Notes under the pieces: generated by a model
Seen by the model: the letters and a program-made list of their open reading frames with translations, nothing else
Database searches by the model: none
What the model was told of the DNA's origin: nothing
Translations under genes and position numbers: made by a program
DNA from: Hymenobacter sediminicola
GTDB taxonomy: Bacteria > Bacteroidota > Bacteroidia > Cytophagales > Hymenobacteraceae
Assembly (NCBI RefSeq): GCF_014250515.1
Contig: NZ_CP060202.1
Location: 493,001 to 557,000, forward strand
Direction: 5' to 3'
DNA: 64,000 nt
Shown here: in pieces, positions 41,932 to 50,777 of the stretch
Layout of the letters: every line of letters begins with the position of its first letter
How positions within the stretch are numbered: position 1 is the stretch's first letter

Positions 41932-44046
41932 CTATGCTGGTTTCCGGCGGCGGGAAGCCAACTTTTTGAGGTAGGCGTAGGTGTCAAACTGGGCCCGCAC
42001 ACGGCCCGCCTCCGCTTCGTCTTGGCCCACAAAATTGTTCTGCCAGTCCCGCGACTTCACATTATCCTGGCGTTGCAGGTCCAGCAGGTGGCGCACTTCA
42101 GCCCGCAGTTCAGGTTGCAGAATTGGGAAGGCCACTTCCACGCGCCGGTCCAGGTTGCGTGCCATCCAGTCAGAAGAGGCTACGTATAGCTTCTCGTCGC
42201 CGCCATTGCCAAATACGTAGATGCGGGCGTGCTCCAGGTAGCGGTCCACGATACCACGCTGGCTGATATTCTCGCTTTGGCCCGCTCGGCCCGGAATCAG
42301 GCACGAAATGCCCCGGATAAGCAGCTCGATACGCACACCAGCCTCGCTGGCTTCGTAGAGCTTCAAAATCATACGCTCATCCTGCAGGGCATTCAGCTTG
42401 AGAATGATGTAGGCATCTTCGCCTTTTTTTGCCCGCTTGATTTCGCCGTCTATCAGTGCATTTAGTCGTTCGCGCAGTTCAAACGGCGCCACCAGCAAGT
42501 GCTCAAACTGGCCGGTTTTGTCCTGCCGGTCGTGGAAATAGCGGAATACCTCACCCACCTCACTGGTCAGGCGCGGGTCACTCGTAAACAGGCCGTGGTC
42601 GGCGTAGATGCTGCTGGTCACTTCGTTAAAGTTGCCGGTGCTCAGGTAGGCGTAGAGGCGGTTCTGGCCTTCCTCGGCGCGCGTAACAAGCAGTAGTTTA
42701 CTATGTACTTTCAACTCCGGAATGCCATAGATAACGTTGGCTCCGGCCTTTTGCAGCTTCTCGGCCCAGTACATGTTGCTCTCCTCATCGAAGCGGGCCT
42801 TCAGCTCTACTACCACGGTCACCTGCTTGCCGTGTTTCACAGCTTTCAGCAGCGCTTTAGCTACTTCGCTTTTGCTCGAAACGCGGTAGAGCGTGATGCT
42901 GATGCTACTCACCTGCGGGTCCTGCGCGGCTTCTGTAATGAAGCGTGTCACATAGTCGAACGACTGATAGGGCAGGTTCAGCAGATGGTCCCGTACGGCA
43001 ATGGCCGGTATCATTTTGCCGGTGCGCGGCAGCGTTGGGTGCGGCAGCGGCGGGTGCGGCTCGTACACCAGATGCGTTAGACCCAGGTCAGGGAAGCCGA
43101 AAAAGTCGCGGAAGTTGTGGTAGCGGCTGCCTTCCACTAGTTCTTCTTTGCCGATACCGGTCTTCTGCATAATAGCTTTCAGCACCTCTTTGGGCATGGC
43201 CGGGTCGTAGAGCAGGCGGGCCGGATAGCCGGTTTCGCGCTTCTGCAGGCTACTCTTGATTTTGGCCATCAGGTTGCCAGATACTTCCTCCTGAATGTCG
43301 AGTTCGGCGTCGCGGGAGAGCTTAATGGCGTGCACCTGCACCTTCTCGAACTTGGGGAACAGCGTGTGGGCACAGCACCGCACCACGTCGTCGAGGAACA
43401 TCACAAACCGTTCGTCGCCTACTACGGGCAGCTGCACAAACCGGCTGCCGTGGCGCTTGGTGGGCATTTCCATCACCATCACCCGCTGATCGTCGGTGTG
43501 CTTTTTCTTCTTGCCTGTGCTGGTTGGCTCCGTGAGGTAGAACGTGAGATATACCGTCTGGTCCTTGAGAAACAGGTGGTGCAGGTTTTCATCCAGAATC
43601 ACGGGCGAAAGCAAATCCTGCACGTGCTGCTCAAAATACTGCTGCACCCATTTACGCTGCTCTTCGCTCAGGTCGTGCTCCGATACCAAGTGAATGTGCT
43701 GCTCGCGCAGTGCGGGCAGCAAGCCATTGCGGAACGTGTCGCCGAATTCTTCCTGCTGCCGGCCCACCTCATCCAGTAGGTTCTTGAGCTGCTCGGTAGG
43801 GTCTTCGCCCAGCTTGGCGCGGGTTTTCTTTTTGAGTTTCACCAACCGCCGCAGCGTAGCCACGCGCACCTTAAAGTACTCGTCGAGGTTGCTGCTGAAG
43901 ATGGCCATAAACTTAAGGCGCTCCAGTAGCGGCACCTGCGGATTCTGTGCTTCTTGCAGTACGCGGCGGTTGAAAGCCAGCCAGCTCAGCTCCCGGTTTA
44001 GTAGTTCGGGCTTCGCCGCAGCGGGCTTTTTTTCGGTCTTTTCCAT
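41932..44046 (-). CDS. ppk1: Polyphosphate kinase 1
   Basis: A 704-residue enzyme that reversibly transfers the gamma-phosphate of ATP to polyphosphate. N-domain NRELSWLAFNRRVLQEA; FSSNLDEYFKVRVATL; then YQSFDYVTRFITEAAQDP and SITLYRVS. The catalytic His pair is in KVHSKLLLV and YADHGLFTSD, and the Arg motif in VELKARFDEESN. The C-terminal part has YVASSDWMARNLDRRVEV. Full length for the family (about 690). A leftward sixA-type gene precedes it, 106 nt apart; both handle phosphate chemistry. Confidence 0.96.
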   Translation of the reverse strand: MEKTEKKPAAAKPELLNRELSWLAFNRRVLQEAQNPQVPLLERLKFMAIFSSNLDEYFKVRVATLRRLVKLKKKTRAKLGEDPTEQLKNLLDEVGRQQEEFGDTFRNGLLPALREQHIHLVSEHDLSEEQRKWVQQYFEQHVQDLLSPVILDENLHHLFLKDQTVYLTFYLTEPTSTGKKKKHTDDQRVMVMEMPTKRHGSRFVQLPVVGDERFVMFLDDVVRCCAHTLFPKFEKVQVHAIKLSRDAELDIQEEVSGNLMAKIKSSLQKRETGYPARLLYDPAMPKEVLKAIMQKTGIGKEELVEGSRYHNFRDFFGFPDLGLTHLVYEPHPPLPHPTLPRTGKMIPAIAVRDHLLNLPYQSFDYVTRFITEAAQDPQVSSISITLYRVSSKSEVAKALLKAVKHGKQVTVVVELKARFDEESNMYWAEKLQKAGANVIYGIPELKVHSKLLLVTRAEEGQNRLYAYLSTGNFNEVTSSIYADHGLFTSDPRLTSEVGEVFRYFHDRQDKTGQFEHLLVAPFELRERLNALIDGEIKRAKKGEDAYIILKLNALQDERMILKLYEASEAGVRIELLIRGISCLIPGRAGQSENISQRGIVDRYLEHARIYVFGNGGDEKLYVASSDWMARNLDRRVEVAFPILQPELRAEVRHLLDLQRQDNVKSRDWQNNFVGQDEAEAGRVRAQFDTYAYLKKLASRRRKPA

Positions 44047-44152
44047 GGGGGTGAAATCAAATGTATACAGCGCATTGCACCGTAAGAAGCCGAGAAGTCA
44101 AAAGCAGAAGTGCTACTTCGAGGCTGGGGAACTGGCGTTCAGTGTTGGTGCG

Positions 44153-44650
44153 CTACTCGGCGTTGCGCGGACAGTCGAAGAAGTAAAACTCTGCGTTGCT
44201 GCGGTCCACATCGGCCCAGTGTTCCGTCTGGAAATGCAGGCATACAATAGAGGCCGTGGGCATCTCCTCGCTCAGCGGGCTTTCCATTAAGTGGTTGGCC
44301 AGGTCAGTGATGGTGTTGTTGTGGCCTACCAGCAGCACGGAATCTGCCTCGTCCGGCGACTCCCGGACCACGCGTAACAAGGTCTGCAAATCGGCGTGGT
44401 AAATTTCGGGACGTACCTGAATCTTCTCGTGCGGGTAGCCGATTTCCTTCGCCACCAGTGCGGCGGTGGTTAGTGAGCGAACGGCGGTAGAAGCCAACAG
44501 CAGATCTATATGGGTGTCACGCTGAGCCAACGCCTGGCCCATGCGGGGGGCATCGTCACGGCCCCGGTCGTTGAGAGGGCGCTGCTCATCAGAGAGGTCG
44601 TCGAAGCTCCAGCTGGATTTGGCGTGGCGCATCAGGTACAGGATTTTCAT
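44153..44650 (-). CDS. sixA: SixA-type phosphohistidine phosphatase
   Basis: A 165-residue histidine-phosphatase superfamily protein. LYLMRHAKSSW carries the RHG-type catalytic His, RPLNDRGRDDAPRMG is the family's second signature, DLLLASTAVRSLTTA supplies the Arg and VLLVGHNNTITDLANHLM the second His. In enterobacteria SixA removes phosphate from the nitrogen PTS or ArcB; the target here is unknown. Likely co-transcribed with ppk1 downstream. Confidence 0.9.
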   Translation of the reverse strand: MKILYLMRHAKSSWSFDDLSDEQRPLNDRGRDDAPRMGQALAQRDTHIDLLLASTAVRSLTTAALVAKEIGYPHEKIQVRPEIYHADLQTLLRVVRESPDEADSVLLVGHNNTITDLANHLMESPLSEEMPTASIVCLHFQTEHWADVDRSNAEFYFFDCPRNAE

Positions 44651-44782
44651 ACGGCAAGTAGGTGGGTTGGAGAGAGTAGCGGACCGGAGGCAGGCCTCTT
44701 TACTACGACCCCGGCAAAATGGTTATTTCGCAGCGCAAGCACAACGGCAAAATAATATGCCACGCTGCCGCAGGCCCAAAAA

Positions 44783-44808
44783 GAAAGCCCGCCATGTGGC
44801 GGGCTTTC
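44783..44808 (-). terminator. Intrinsic terminator of the first M43 protease gene
   Basis: GAAAGCCCGCC (44783-44793), loop ATGT, GGCGGGCTTTC (44798-44808); it lies 26 nt past the leftward stop at 44835. Confidence 0.8.
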
Positions 44809-44834
44809 CTGTTTTAAAAAAGGAAGAGCAACTA

Positions 44835-46547
44835 CTACTCTTTCACGAAGCGCTGGTTCGATACCTGCTGGCCATCCGTAATGGTCACCATGTAGATACC
44901 TTTGCTCAGGCCCGAAATATCAAGCTGTCCTTCGCCGCTGTAACGAAGCTGGCGCTGCTCGGCACCACGCATGTCGTACACTCGTACGCTCACGGCGGTA
45001 GCATCGTGGTCAGCGGGAATAGCAATGTTCAGCACATTGGTTGCTGGGTTCGGATACACGCCATAATCGGCAGAAGCTAGGCGGGCCGAAGTGCGGGCCG
45101 TACCGCCGGAGATGGTGATGGAGTAGTCCTCGGTTTCGCCGTAGCTGAAGCTGCCGCAGCTGCTCGTGGCCGAGGCGTCGCTCATCACCACCCGCAGGCG
45201 GGTCTTGCCGTTCTTGGCCGTGGCCGGCACCGTGAACGTGCTGCTCAGCGTCGTGGCGCTGCTCGTGCCCGCCCGGTTGACCACCGTCTCGCCGCTGTCC
45301 AGGAAGTCGCCGTCCTGGTTGTAGTCGATGTACACTTTCCAGTACTCGGTGTAGGCCGTGGAGGCGAAGCCGGCGCTGTAGCTGATCGTCTGCGAGGAGC
45401 CGGCCGTCACGGTCGTGTTCAGAGCCGTGCCGTCGTAGTAGCCGGCGTTGCTGGCCGAGCTGCGGGTGATGCTGCCCAGGCTCACTAGATCAATCCACTC
45501 ATACGACACGCTCGTGCCTTTGCTGGCGCAGTAGGTAACGGTGGTAGGAGGAGGCGTAGTGCCACCGCCGGGGGCCGTGCCGCCCAGCGAGGTGAGCAGC
45601 GAAGCACGGCTGCCGCCGGTGCCGAACAGAGCGCCCATGCGGGTGCTCTGGCCCGTCGAGAACATGTACATGCAGGCGTCGTTGGTGTAGTCCATGTAGT
45701 TCATGAACATGTCACCGTTGGTGGTGTTGCCGCAGGTGCGGCGTGGGAAAGTTGGGCAGCCGGCGTTGTCAGCCTGCTGGGTGGGTGTGTCGCTCACCAA
45801 GTCGTTGCCACAGTTGGCATCTCCCCAGATGTGGCGCAGGTTCAGGTAGTGGCCTACTTCGTGCGTAGCCGTACGGCCCAGATTGAACGGAGCCGACAGG
45901 TAGCCGGTACGCCCAAAATAGTTTGGTCCGATTACTACGCCATCAGTGCTGGCCGGGCCGCCCGGGAACTGCGCGTAGCCTAGGATTCCGCCGCCGATAT
46001 TGCACACCCATATGTTCATGTACTGACCAGCAGGCCAGGCGTTGAGGCCACCCGTGCTGGTGCTCTTCATGGCATCAGCAGTACCCCAGGTTGTTTTGGT
46101 GCTCGACTTACGCTCGATACCCGTGGTAGCATTGCCGTTGGGGTCGCGCTTGGCCAGCACAAACTGGAGGCCGGCGTCAGCAGCCAGCCCGGCGAAGGCC
46201 GCCGGCGTCTTGCTGACATCGGAGTTGAGCTTGCGGAAGTCCTCGTTGAGTACGGCAATCTGCGAGGCAATCTGCGCATCCGAGATGTTCTCGTTGGTGT
46301 TGCTGTAGAGTACGTGTACTACCACCGGAATTGTACCGAGCAGTGCTGTGCCGCGTTGCCCTGTTGGGTTTGCCTCGAACTGCCGGGTCTGGCTTTCGAT
46401 GCTTTGCAGGCGTTGCGACATGTTGGGGTCAGATGCGAGCTGACGTTCCAATACGTCCATTGAGGCGCACTGGCGCTGTGCTACGGCCTGAGTTGTTGTG
46501 CCCAAGCCGAGAGCGGCTAGGGCTAACGCGTAGAAGGTTTTCTTCAT
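44835..46547 (-). CDS. Secreted M43 (pappalysin-like) zinc metalloprotease with GEVED and T9SS domains
   Basis: A 570-residue exported protease. Signal peptide ends at about AVAQ; a prodomain of about 60 residues follows (DVLERQLASDPNMSQRLQS). The catalytic domain (about 80-330) has THEVGHYLNLRHIWGD, the extended zinc site HExxHxxxxxH, and a later Met-turn YMDYTNDACMYMF. A GEVED-type beta domain (about 345-480, with YGETEDYSITI) precedes a type A T9SS sorting domain (YPNPATNVLNI ... GIYMVTITDG). It is exported by T9SS and digests proteins outside the cell. It is a paralogue of the next gene, distinguished by the GEVED insertion. Confidence 0.93.
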   Translation of the reverse strand: MKKTFYALALAALGLGTTTQAVAQRQCASMDVLERQLASDPNMSQRLQSIESQTRQFEANPTGQRGTALLGTIPVVVHVLYSNTNENISDAQIASQIAVLNEDFRKLNSDVSKTPAAFAGLAADAGLQFVLAKRDPNGNATTGIERKSSTKTTWGTADAMKSTSTGGLNAWPAGQYMNIWVCNIGGGILGYAQFPGGPASTDGVVIGPNYFGRTGYLSAPFNLGRTATHEVGHYLNLRHIWGDANCGNDLVSDTPTQQADNAGCPTFPRRTCGNTTNGDMFMNYMDYTNDACMYMFSTGQSTRMGALFGTGGSRASLLTSLGGTAPGGGTTPPPTTVTYCASKGTSVSYEWIDLVSLGSITRSSASNAGYYDGTALNTTVTAGSSQTISYSAGFASTAYTEYWKVYIDYNQDGDFLDSGETVVNRAGTSSATTLSSTFTVPATAKNGKTRLRVVMSDASATSSCGSFSYGETEDYSITISGGTARTSARLASADYGVYPNPATNVLNIAIPADHDATAVSVRVYDMRGAEQRQLRYSGEGQLDISGLSKGIYMVTITDGQQVSNQRFVKE

Positions 46548-46609
46548 GCGAGTGAGAAAGGAGTTGGTTGTGGAAAAGAGAACGAGAAGGCCAATTTATT
46601 GAAAGTATT

Positions 46610-46617
46610 CAAACGTA
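46610..46617 (-). promoter_or_regulatory. -7 element upstream of the first M43 gene
   Basis: On the minus strand the sequence reads TACGTTTG, an exact TAnnTTTG match, 62 nt before the ATG at 46547. No TTTG at the N20 position. A 12-nt perfect palindrome, ACAAACGTTTGT, lies upstream at 46710-46721. Confidence 0.45.
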
Positions 46618-46771
46618 ATGGATAAAAAGATGTGCGGAATTATGGCTATTCTTAAAAAAGCCTGTCCAGATGATAAAATGGCATCATTTGGCCATGGAAT
46701 ATTTGGTAGACAAACGTTTGTTTTTGAACTATATCAACAACTGGTATAAACTCGCGCCTTGGTGTAAAATA

Positions 46772-46799
46772 GAAAAGCCCGCTATAAGGCGGGCTTTTC
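46772..46799 (-). terminator. Intrinsic terminator of the second M43 protease gene
   Basis: GAAAAGCCCGC (46772-46782) pairs with GCGGGCTTTTC (46789-46799); a T-run follows on the minus strand. The remaining sequence in this gap (46548-46877) is AT-rich and holds only the promoter of the first M43 gene. Confidence 0.8.
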
Positions 46800-46877
46800 G
46801 TGTTGGTGAGTGTAGGAAATTAGAGGGGACAGGATACCGGCGTGCTGCAACACCGTCCGGAATCGGCGCTAAGTAAG

Positions 46878-48149
46878 TTAATCTTTTTGGAAACGCTGAC
46901 GAATCGTCTGCTGTCCATCTGAAATAACTGCCTGATAGAGGCCCTGTGGAAGAGCCGCTACGCCAATATGGCCCTGGCCGTCGTAAGCAGCCTGCTTCAT
47001 TTCGTAGCCGCGCAGGTCGTATACCTTCACGCTATAGGCACTGGCCTTCTCAACTGGCACCGACACGTTCAGCGTCATGGTTGCGGGGTTAGGATACAGG
47101 CGAATAGCAGCTTGATCAGCCGCTGCATCTGTCGTTGCCATCTGGCGGAGTGCCGTGCCACCTAGTGAAGTAGCCAGCGAAGCGCGGCTGCCGCCGGTGC
47201 CGAACAGCGCGTTCATGCGCGTGCTCTGGCCCGTCGAGAACATATACATGCAGGCGTCGTCGGTGTAGTCCATGTAGTTCATCGACATGTCGCCCTGGTT
47301 ATTGCAGGTTATATGCGGGAACGAGGGGCAGCCATAGTTGGCGGTCTGCTGGGTGGGCGTGTCACTAACCAAGTCATTGCCGCAGCTGGCATCTCCCCAG
47401 ATGTGGCGCAGGTTCAGCCAGTGGCCTACTTCGTGCGTGGCCGTACGGCCTTTGTTGTATGGCGCAGCCGAGCCACCGGGCAAAGAGGAATACAGTACTA
47501 CCACGCCATCGGTGCTGGCTGCGCCGCCCGGAAACTGCGCATAGCCGAGCAGTCCATTGCCTAGGTTACACACCCACAGGTTGAGGTATTGGCCAGCAGG
47601 CCAAGCATCATCGCCGCCGCGCTTCGAGTTTTTCACGGCGTCGTTTGTGCTCCAAGAGCGGGTTTTGGTCGATTTGCGGATGATGCCGGTCGTCGCATTG
47701 CCGCTAGGGTCACGCTTCGCCAGCACAAACTGGATGTTAGTGTTGGCCGCCAACCCTGAAAAAGCCGCTGGTACTAGGCCAGCATCAGAGTTCAGTTTGG
47801 CAAAATCCTTATTCAGAACATCAATCTGCGCCGTAATCTGCGACGCAGGCACGTTCTCAGCGGCGGTGTTATAGAGCACGTGCACAACCACCGGAATCGT
47901 AACGATGCCCGCTGTGGCACGGCTGGCAACCGGGTTGGCTTCGAAGGCGCGGGTCTGCGCTTCTACCGTGGCCATACGCTGAGCCAAGGAAGGATCGGCG
48001 GCCATCTGAGCCTGCAGCACTTCCATGGCAGCACAGCTGCGGCCGGATAGAGCAGGAGCGCTAGTGGGAGCCAGACGAGCTTCCTGAGCGAAAGCAGCCG
48101 AAGTCAGGCCAAGAAGAGAAAGTGCGAGGGCGTAAACATTTTTTTTCAT
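46878..48149 (-). CDS. Secreted M43 zinc metalloprotease with T9SS domain, paralogue
   Basis: A 423-residue paralogue of the previous gene: signal peptide MKKNVYALALSLLGLTSAAFA, the same prodomain pattern (MEVLQAQMAADPSLAQRMATVEAQ), THEVGHWLNLRHIWGD, YMDYTDDACMYMF, then directly a short linker and T9SS sorting domain (YPNPATMTLNV ... GLYQAVISDG). The GEVED domain of its neighbour is missing. DNA in the catalytic region is very similar in both, so they arose by tandem duplication. Start 48149 is chosen; 48200 would add 17 residues before the signal. Confidence 0.93.
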   Translation of the reverse strand: MKKNVYALALSLLGLTSAAFAQEARLAPTSAPALSGRSCAAMEVLQAQMAADPSLAQRMATVEAQTRAFEANPVASRATAGIVTIPVVVHVLYNTAAENVPASQITAQIDVLNKDFAKLNSDAGLVPAAFSGLAANTNIQFVLAKRDPSGNATTGIIRKSTKTRSWSTNDAVKNSKRGGDDAWPAGQYLNLWVCNLGNGLLGYAQFPGGAASTDGVVVLYSSLPGGSAAPYNKGRTATHEVGHWLNLRHIWGDASCGNDLVSDTPTQQTANYGCPSFPHITCNNQGDMSMNYMDYTDDACMYMFSTGQSTRMNALFGTGGSRASLATSLGGTALRQMATTDAAADQAAIRLYPNPATMTLNVSVPVEKASAYSVKVYDLRGYEMKQAAYDGQGHIGVAALPQGLYQAVISDGQQTIRQRFQKD

Positions 48150-48317
48150 TCGAGTGAATTGAGTGGTTGTGTGGTGGCAGAAGCAAAATGTGGAATCCAA
48201 TGTATTGGGAATAATTCAATAACACACGGCTTAGAATGCGAGAATTTTATGAAAATGGCCTTTTTGGCGAATGAAGAGGCAAAAAAAGTGTTGATATTCT
48301 GGAAACTGCCAACACAA

Positions 48318-48348
48318 AAAAAGCCCCGACATCTTGTCGGGGCTTTTT
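48318..48348 (-). terminator. Intrinsic terminator of hflX
   Basis: AAAAAGCCCCGAC (48318-48330), loop ATCTT, GTCGGGGCTTTTT (48336-48348); T-runs on both strands; it lies 17 nt past the leftward stop. Confidence 0.85.
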
Positions 48349-48365
48349 GCCATTATTTCGAAAAA

Positions 48366-49700
48366 CTACTCCTCTACGGAGAAGCCCGGAATAAAGTTTG
48401 GGTAGCGTTCCATGTGAATCTTGCTCACGTGCCGCGTGATGAGGGCCCGCAGTTCGTCGATGTTTTCACGCTCCTGTGCCGAGATGAAAATGACCGGGTC
48501 ATGGAGCTTGGCCATATACGTGTCCTGTAGCTGCTCCAAGGTAGGCCGCACCGGCTCGTCCTCATCAATGTTCATATCCTCGAACTCGGGCGAGGCAGGG
48601 GCGTCGGCGCGGTACTGGTCAATCTTATTGAAGACGAGTAGCATGGGTTTGTCGGCGGCTTCAATGTCCTTGAGCGTCTCATTCACTACCTCCATCTGCT
48701 CTTCGAAAGTAGGGTGGGAAATGTCCACTACATGAATCAGCAGGTCGGCTTCCCGGATTTCGTCGAGGGTGCTTTTGAAGCTCTCAATCAGGCGGGTCGG
48801 CAGCTTGCGGATAAACCCAACGGTGTCGGAGAGCAGGAAGGGAATGTTGTCGAACACAATTTTGCGCACCGTAGAGTCGACGGTGGCAAACAACTTGTTT
48901 TCGGCAAATACATCGGAGCGGCTCAGCAGGTTCATGATGGTGCTTTTGCCCACGTTGGTGTACCCAACCAAGGCCACTCGCACCACGCCGCCGCGCGACT
49001 TGCGCTGAGTGTGGCTCTGCCTATCGAGGTCCTTAAGCTTCTCTTTCAGGAAGTCAATCCGCTCCCGCACTACGCGTCGGTCCGTCTCGATTTCGGTTTC
49101 ACCTGGTCCACGCTGGCTCACGCCACCGCCACGCTGCTTGTCCAAGTGAGTCCAGAGACCGGTGAGGCGGGGTAGCAGGTACTGGTACTGGGCCAGCTCT
49201 ACCTGCGTGCGGGCCGTGGCCGACTTAGCCCGGCTGGCGAAAATATCGATGATAAGCAGGCTGCGGTCCACAATTTTGACCTTCAGCTCAGCTTCTAGGT
49301 TGCGTAGCTGCGAAGGCGAGAGGTCATCGTCGAAGATGACCATGCTGGTCCCCGAATGCTGCACGTACGCCTTGATTTCCTCGAGCTTACCCTCCCCCAC
49401 AAACGTGCGGATATCGGGCTTGTCGAGGCGCTGTACAAAGCGTTTCGTGACCGTCACGCCGGCCGTTTCGGCCAGAAAGGCTAGCTCGTCAAGGTATTCC
49501 TGGGTGCGGGCGTCAGCCTGGCGCTTGTCAGGCACGGCCACCAGCACGGCTGATTCGGCTTCCACCGAAGTTTCGTAGGTGGCTTCTTTGTTGCCTTTGG
49601 CCAGAATGCGGCCTGCGCGGCCCTTGGCGCTATCCACGGCGCCAGGGTGGCGGGTGCTGTTGGTATGCTGGCGGCCGCCGGAGTTGGGTTTCTTCGCCAT
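48366..49700 (-). CDS. hflX: GTPase HflX
   Basis: A 444-residue ribosome-associated GTPase that splits stalled 70S ribosomes. The N-domain has a glycine-rich signature QRGGGVSQRGPGETEIETDRR, and the G domain has GYTNVGKST (G1), DTVGFIRKLP (G3), and VFNKIDQ (G4). The N-terminus carries an extra basic, Lys/Arg-rich tail of about 30 residues. C-terminus shows VFISAQERENIDEL (G5-like). Length is average for the family. Transcribed leftward, with no obvious partners. Confidence 0.95.
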   Translation of the reverse strand: MAKKPNSGGRQHTNSTRHPGAVDSAKGRAGRILAKGNKEATYETSVEAESAVLVAVPDKRQADARTQEYLDELAFLAETAGVTVTKRFVQRLDKPDIRTFVGEGKLEEIKAYVQHSGTSMVIFDDDLSPSQLRNLEAELKVKIVDRSLLIIDIFASRAKSATARTQVELAQYQYLLPRLTGLWTHLDKQRGGGVSQRGPGETEIETDRRVVRERIDFLKEKLKDLDRQSHTQRKSRGGVVRVALVGYTNVGKSTIMNLLSRSDVFAENKLFATVDSTVRKIVFDNIPFLLSDTVGFIRKLPTRLIESFKSTLDEIREADLLIHVVDISHPTFEEQMEVVNETLKDIEAADKPMLLVFNKIDQYRADAPASPEFEDMNIDEDEPVRPTLEQLQDTYMAKLHDPVIFISAQERENIDELRALITRHVSKIHMERYPNFIPGFSVEE

Positions 49701-49781
49701 GAGGAGAATGAGCTAAAGTACGGGAGGGAATAGGGAGTGCGGGGATGGGCAGACAAGCCGTAGTACGCTCTACGTTGAATG

Positions 49782-50573
49782 CTACTTCAGGGTCAGCGAA
49801 TAGGCAACTACCTGCTGAATCTGGGCTTCGGTGAGCTGGCCTTTGAAAGCGGGCATCTTGCCCAGGCCCTGCGTCACCATGTACACGCGGCCAGCGGTAT
49901 TGAGGTTGCTCTTGGTGAGGTCGTGGGCGCCGTTGATGCCGCGCTTACCATCGAGGCCGTGGCAAACTTCGCAATTCTGCTGAAACAGAGCCTTACCTGC
50001 GGCTAGAATAGGCTTTTCGGGACTAGAAGCTGTAGCGCTGGCATCAGTAGCAGGTGGGGTAGCCGCTGCAATAGTGGCCGCATCGGTAGTGGAGAGGCCA
50101 CTGGCGTGGCGAGCCGTGGTGTCTTCGATGGGCACGGCAGCATCAGGGGTGGCGGTGGTTTCGGCGAGGCCAGGCAGCACGGCGGCCGTGGCTGGCACAG
50201 CAGGGCGTTGCAGGGCAAGGCTACCGGTTTCGGCCAGGCCGTATACATACAAGAAGCCCAGCAGCGTGAGCACCACACCTAGTTTATTCTGGCGGCGCAT
50301 GGCCGCAATACCTACCGGCAGCAGCAATAGTACCAAGGCTAGTTTGGTCCAGAGCCAGGCGGGTACCCGGCCCGGGTACTGCGCCAGCAGCGCGCCTCCC
50401 GATACCAGAATCAGCAGGCCCAGCACCGAATCCACGATGCGGGTGCGGGCACGCAGGCTGCGCAGCGCCTCTTGGCGGCTCAACAACAATAGTCCCGCTT
50501 TCAGGGCGAAAAACAACAGAAACGCCAGCACTACCACAAGGTGCAGGCGCAAAAGAAGGCTAGAAACGGCCAT
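49782..50573 (-). CDS. Membrane protein with C-terminal cytochrome c domain
   Basis: A 263-residue protein. Residues 5-135 have four membrane segments (LHLVVVLAFLLFFALKAGLLLL; IVDSVLGLLILVSGGALL; LWTKLALVLLLLPVGIAAM; LGVVLTLLGFLYVYGLAE), resembling the SirB2-like family that often carries conserved His. An Ala/Pro/Thr-rich linker leads to a class I cytochrome c with heme site NCEVCHGLDG and a Met ligand in GKMPAFKG. It probably moves electrons at the periplasmic face; partners are not adjacent. ATG 50573 is preferred over 50645. The gene has a -7 element TACCTTTG (minus strand, 50633-50626). Confidence 0.78.
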   Translation of the reverse strand: MAVSSLLLRLHLVVVLAFLLFFALKAGLLLLSRQEALRSLRARTRIVDSVLGLLILVSGGALLAQYPGRVPAWLWTKLALVLLLLPVGIAAMRRQNKLGVVLTLLGFLYVYGLAETGSLALQRPAVPATAAVLPGLAETTATPDAAVPIEDTTARHASGLSTTDAATIAAATPPATDASATASSPEKPILAAGKALFQQNCEVCHGLDGKRGINGAHDLTKSNLNTAGRVYMVTQGLGKMPAFKGQLTEAQIQQVVAYSLTLK

Positions 50574-50625
50574 TTTGTGAGGTGAGGAAGTGAAAAGTGC
50601 GAAGGCGACGCTCCCGACAGTCGGG

Positions 50626-50633
50626 CAAAGGTA
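50626..50633 (-). promoter_or_regulatory. -7 element of the cytochrome gene
   Basis: Minus strand TACCTTTG, exact match, 53 nt before the ATG at 50573. No TTTG at N20. It faces the rightward -7 element at 50713. Confidence 0.5.
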
Positions 50634-50712
50634 CTGCACGCACAAGCGCGGCTATAGCATCGGCTGGCAACAAGTTTCGGCTGCACATTCTAACCGCACC
50701 CCGGTTGCGCCG

Positions 50713-50720
50713 TACCTTTG
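50713..50720 (+). promoter_or_regulatory. -7 element of the glycosyltransferase gene
   Basis: TACCTTTG, exact match, 57 nt before the ATG at 50778. No upstream TTTG at N20. Confidence 0.5.
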
Positions 50721-50777
50721 CGCCGGCTCCGATGTCTCCCGGCCACCTCATTGCTACTTACTTCCTGACCACAAAGA

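Noticed and set aside
44058..44065. TAnnTTTG match (minus strand) before ppk1
   Set aside because: It is so close to the ATG that the leader would be only a few nt, and there is no -33 element; likely chance or a co-transcribed gene with sixA.
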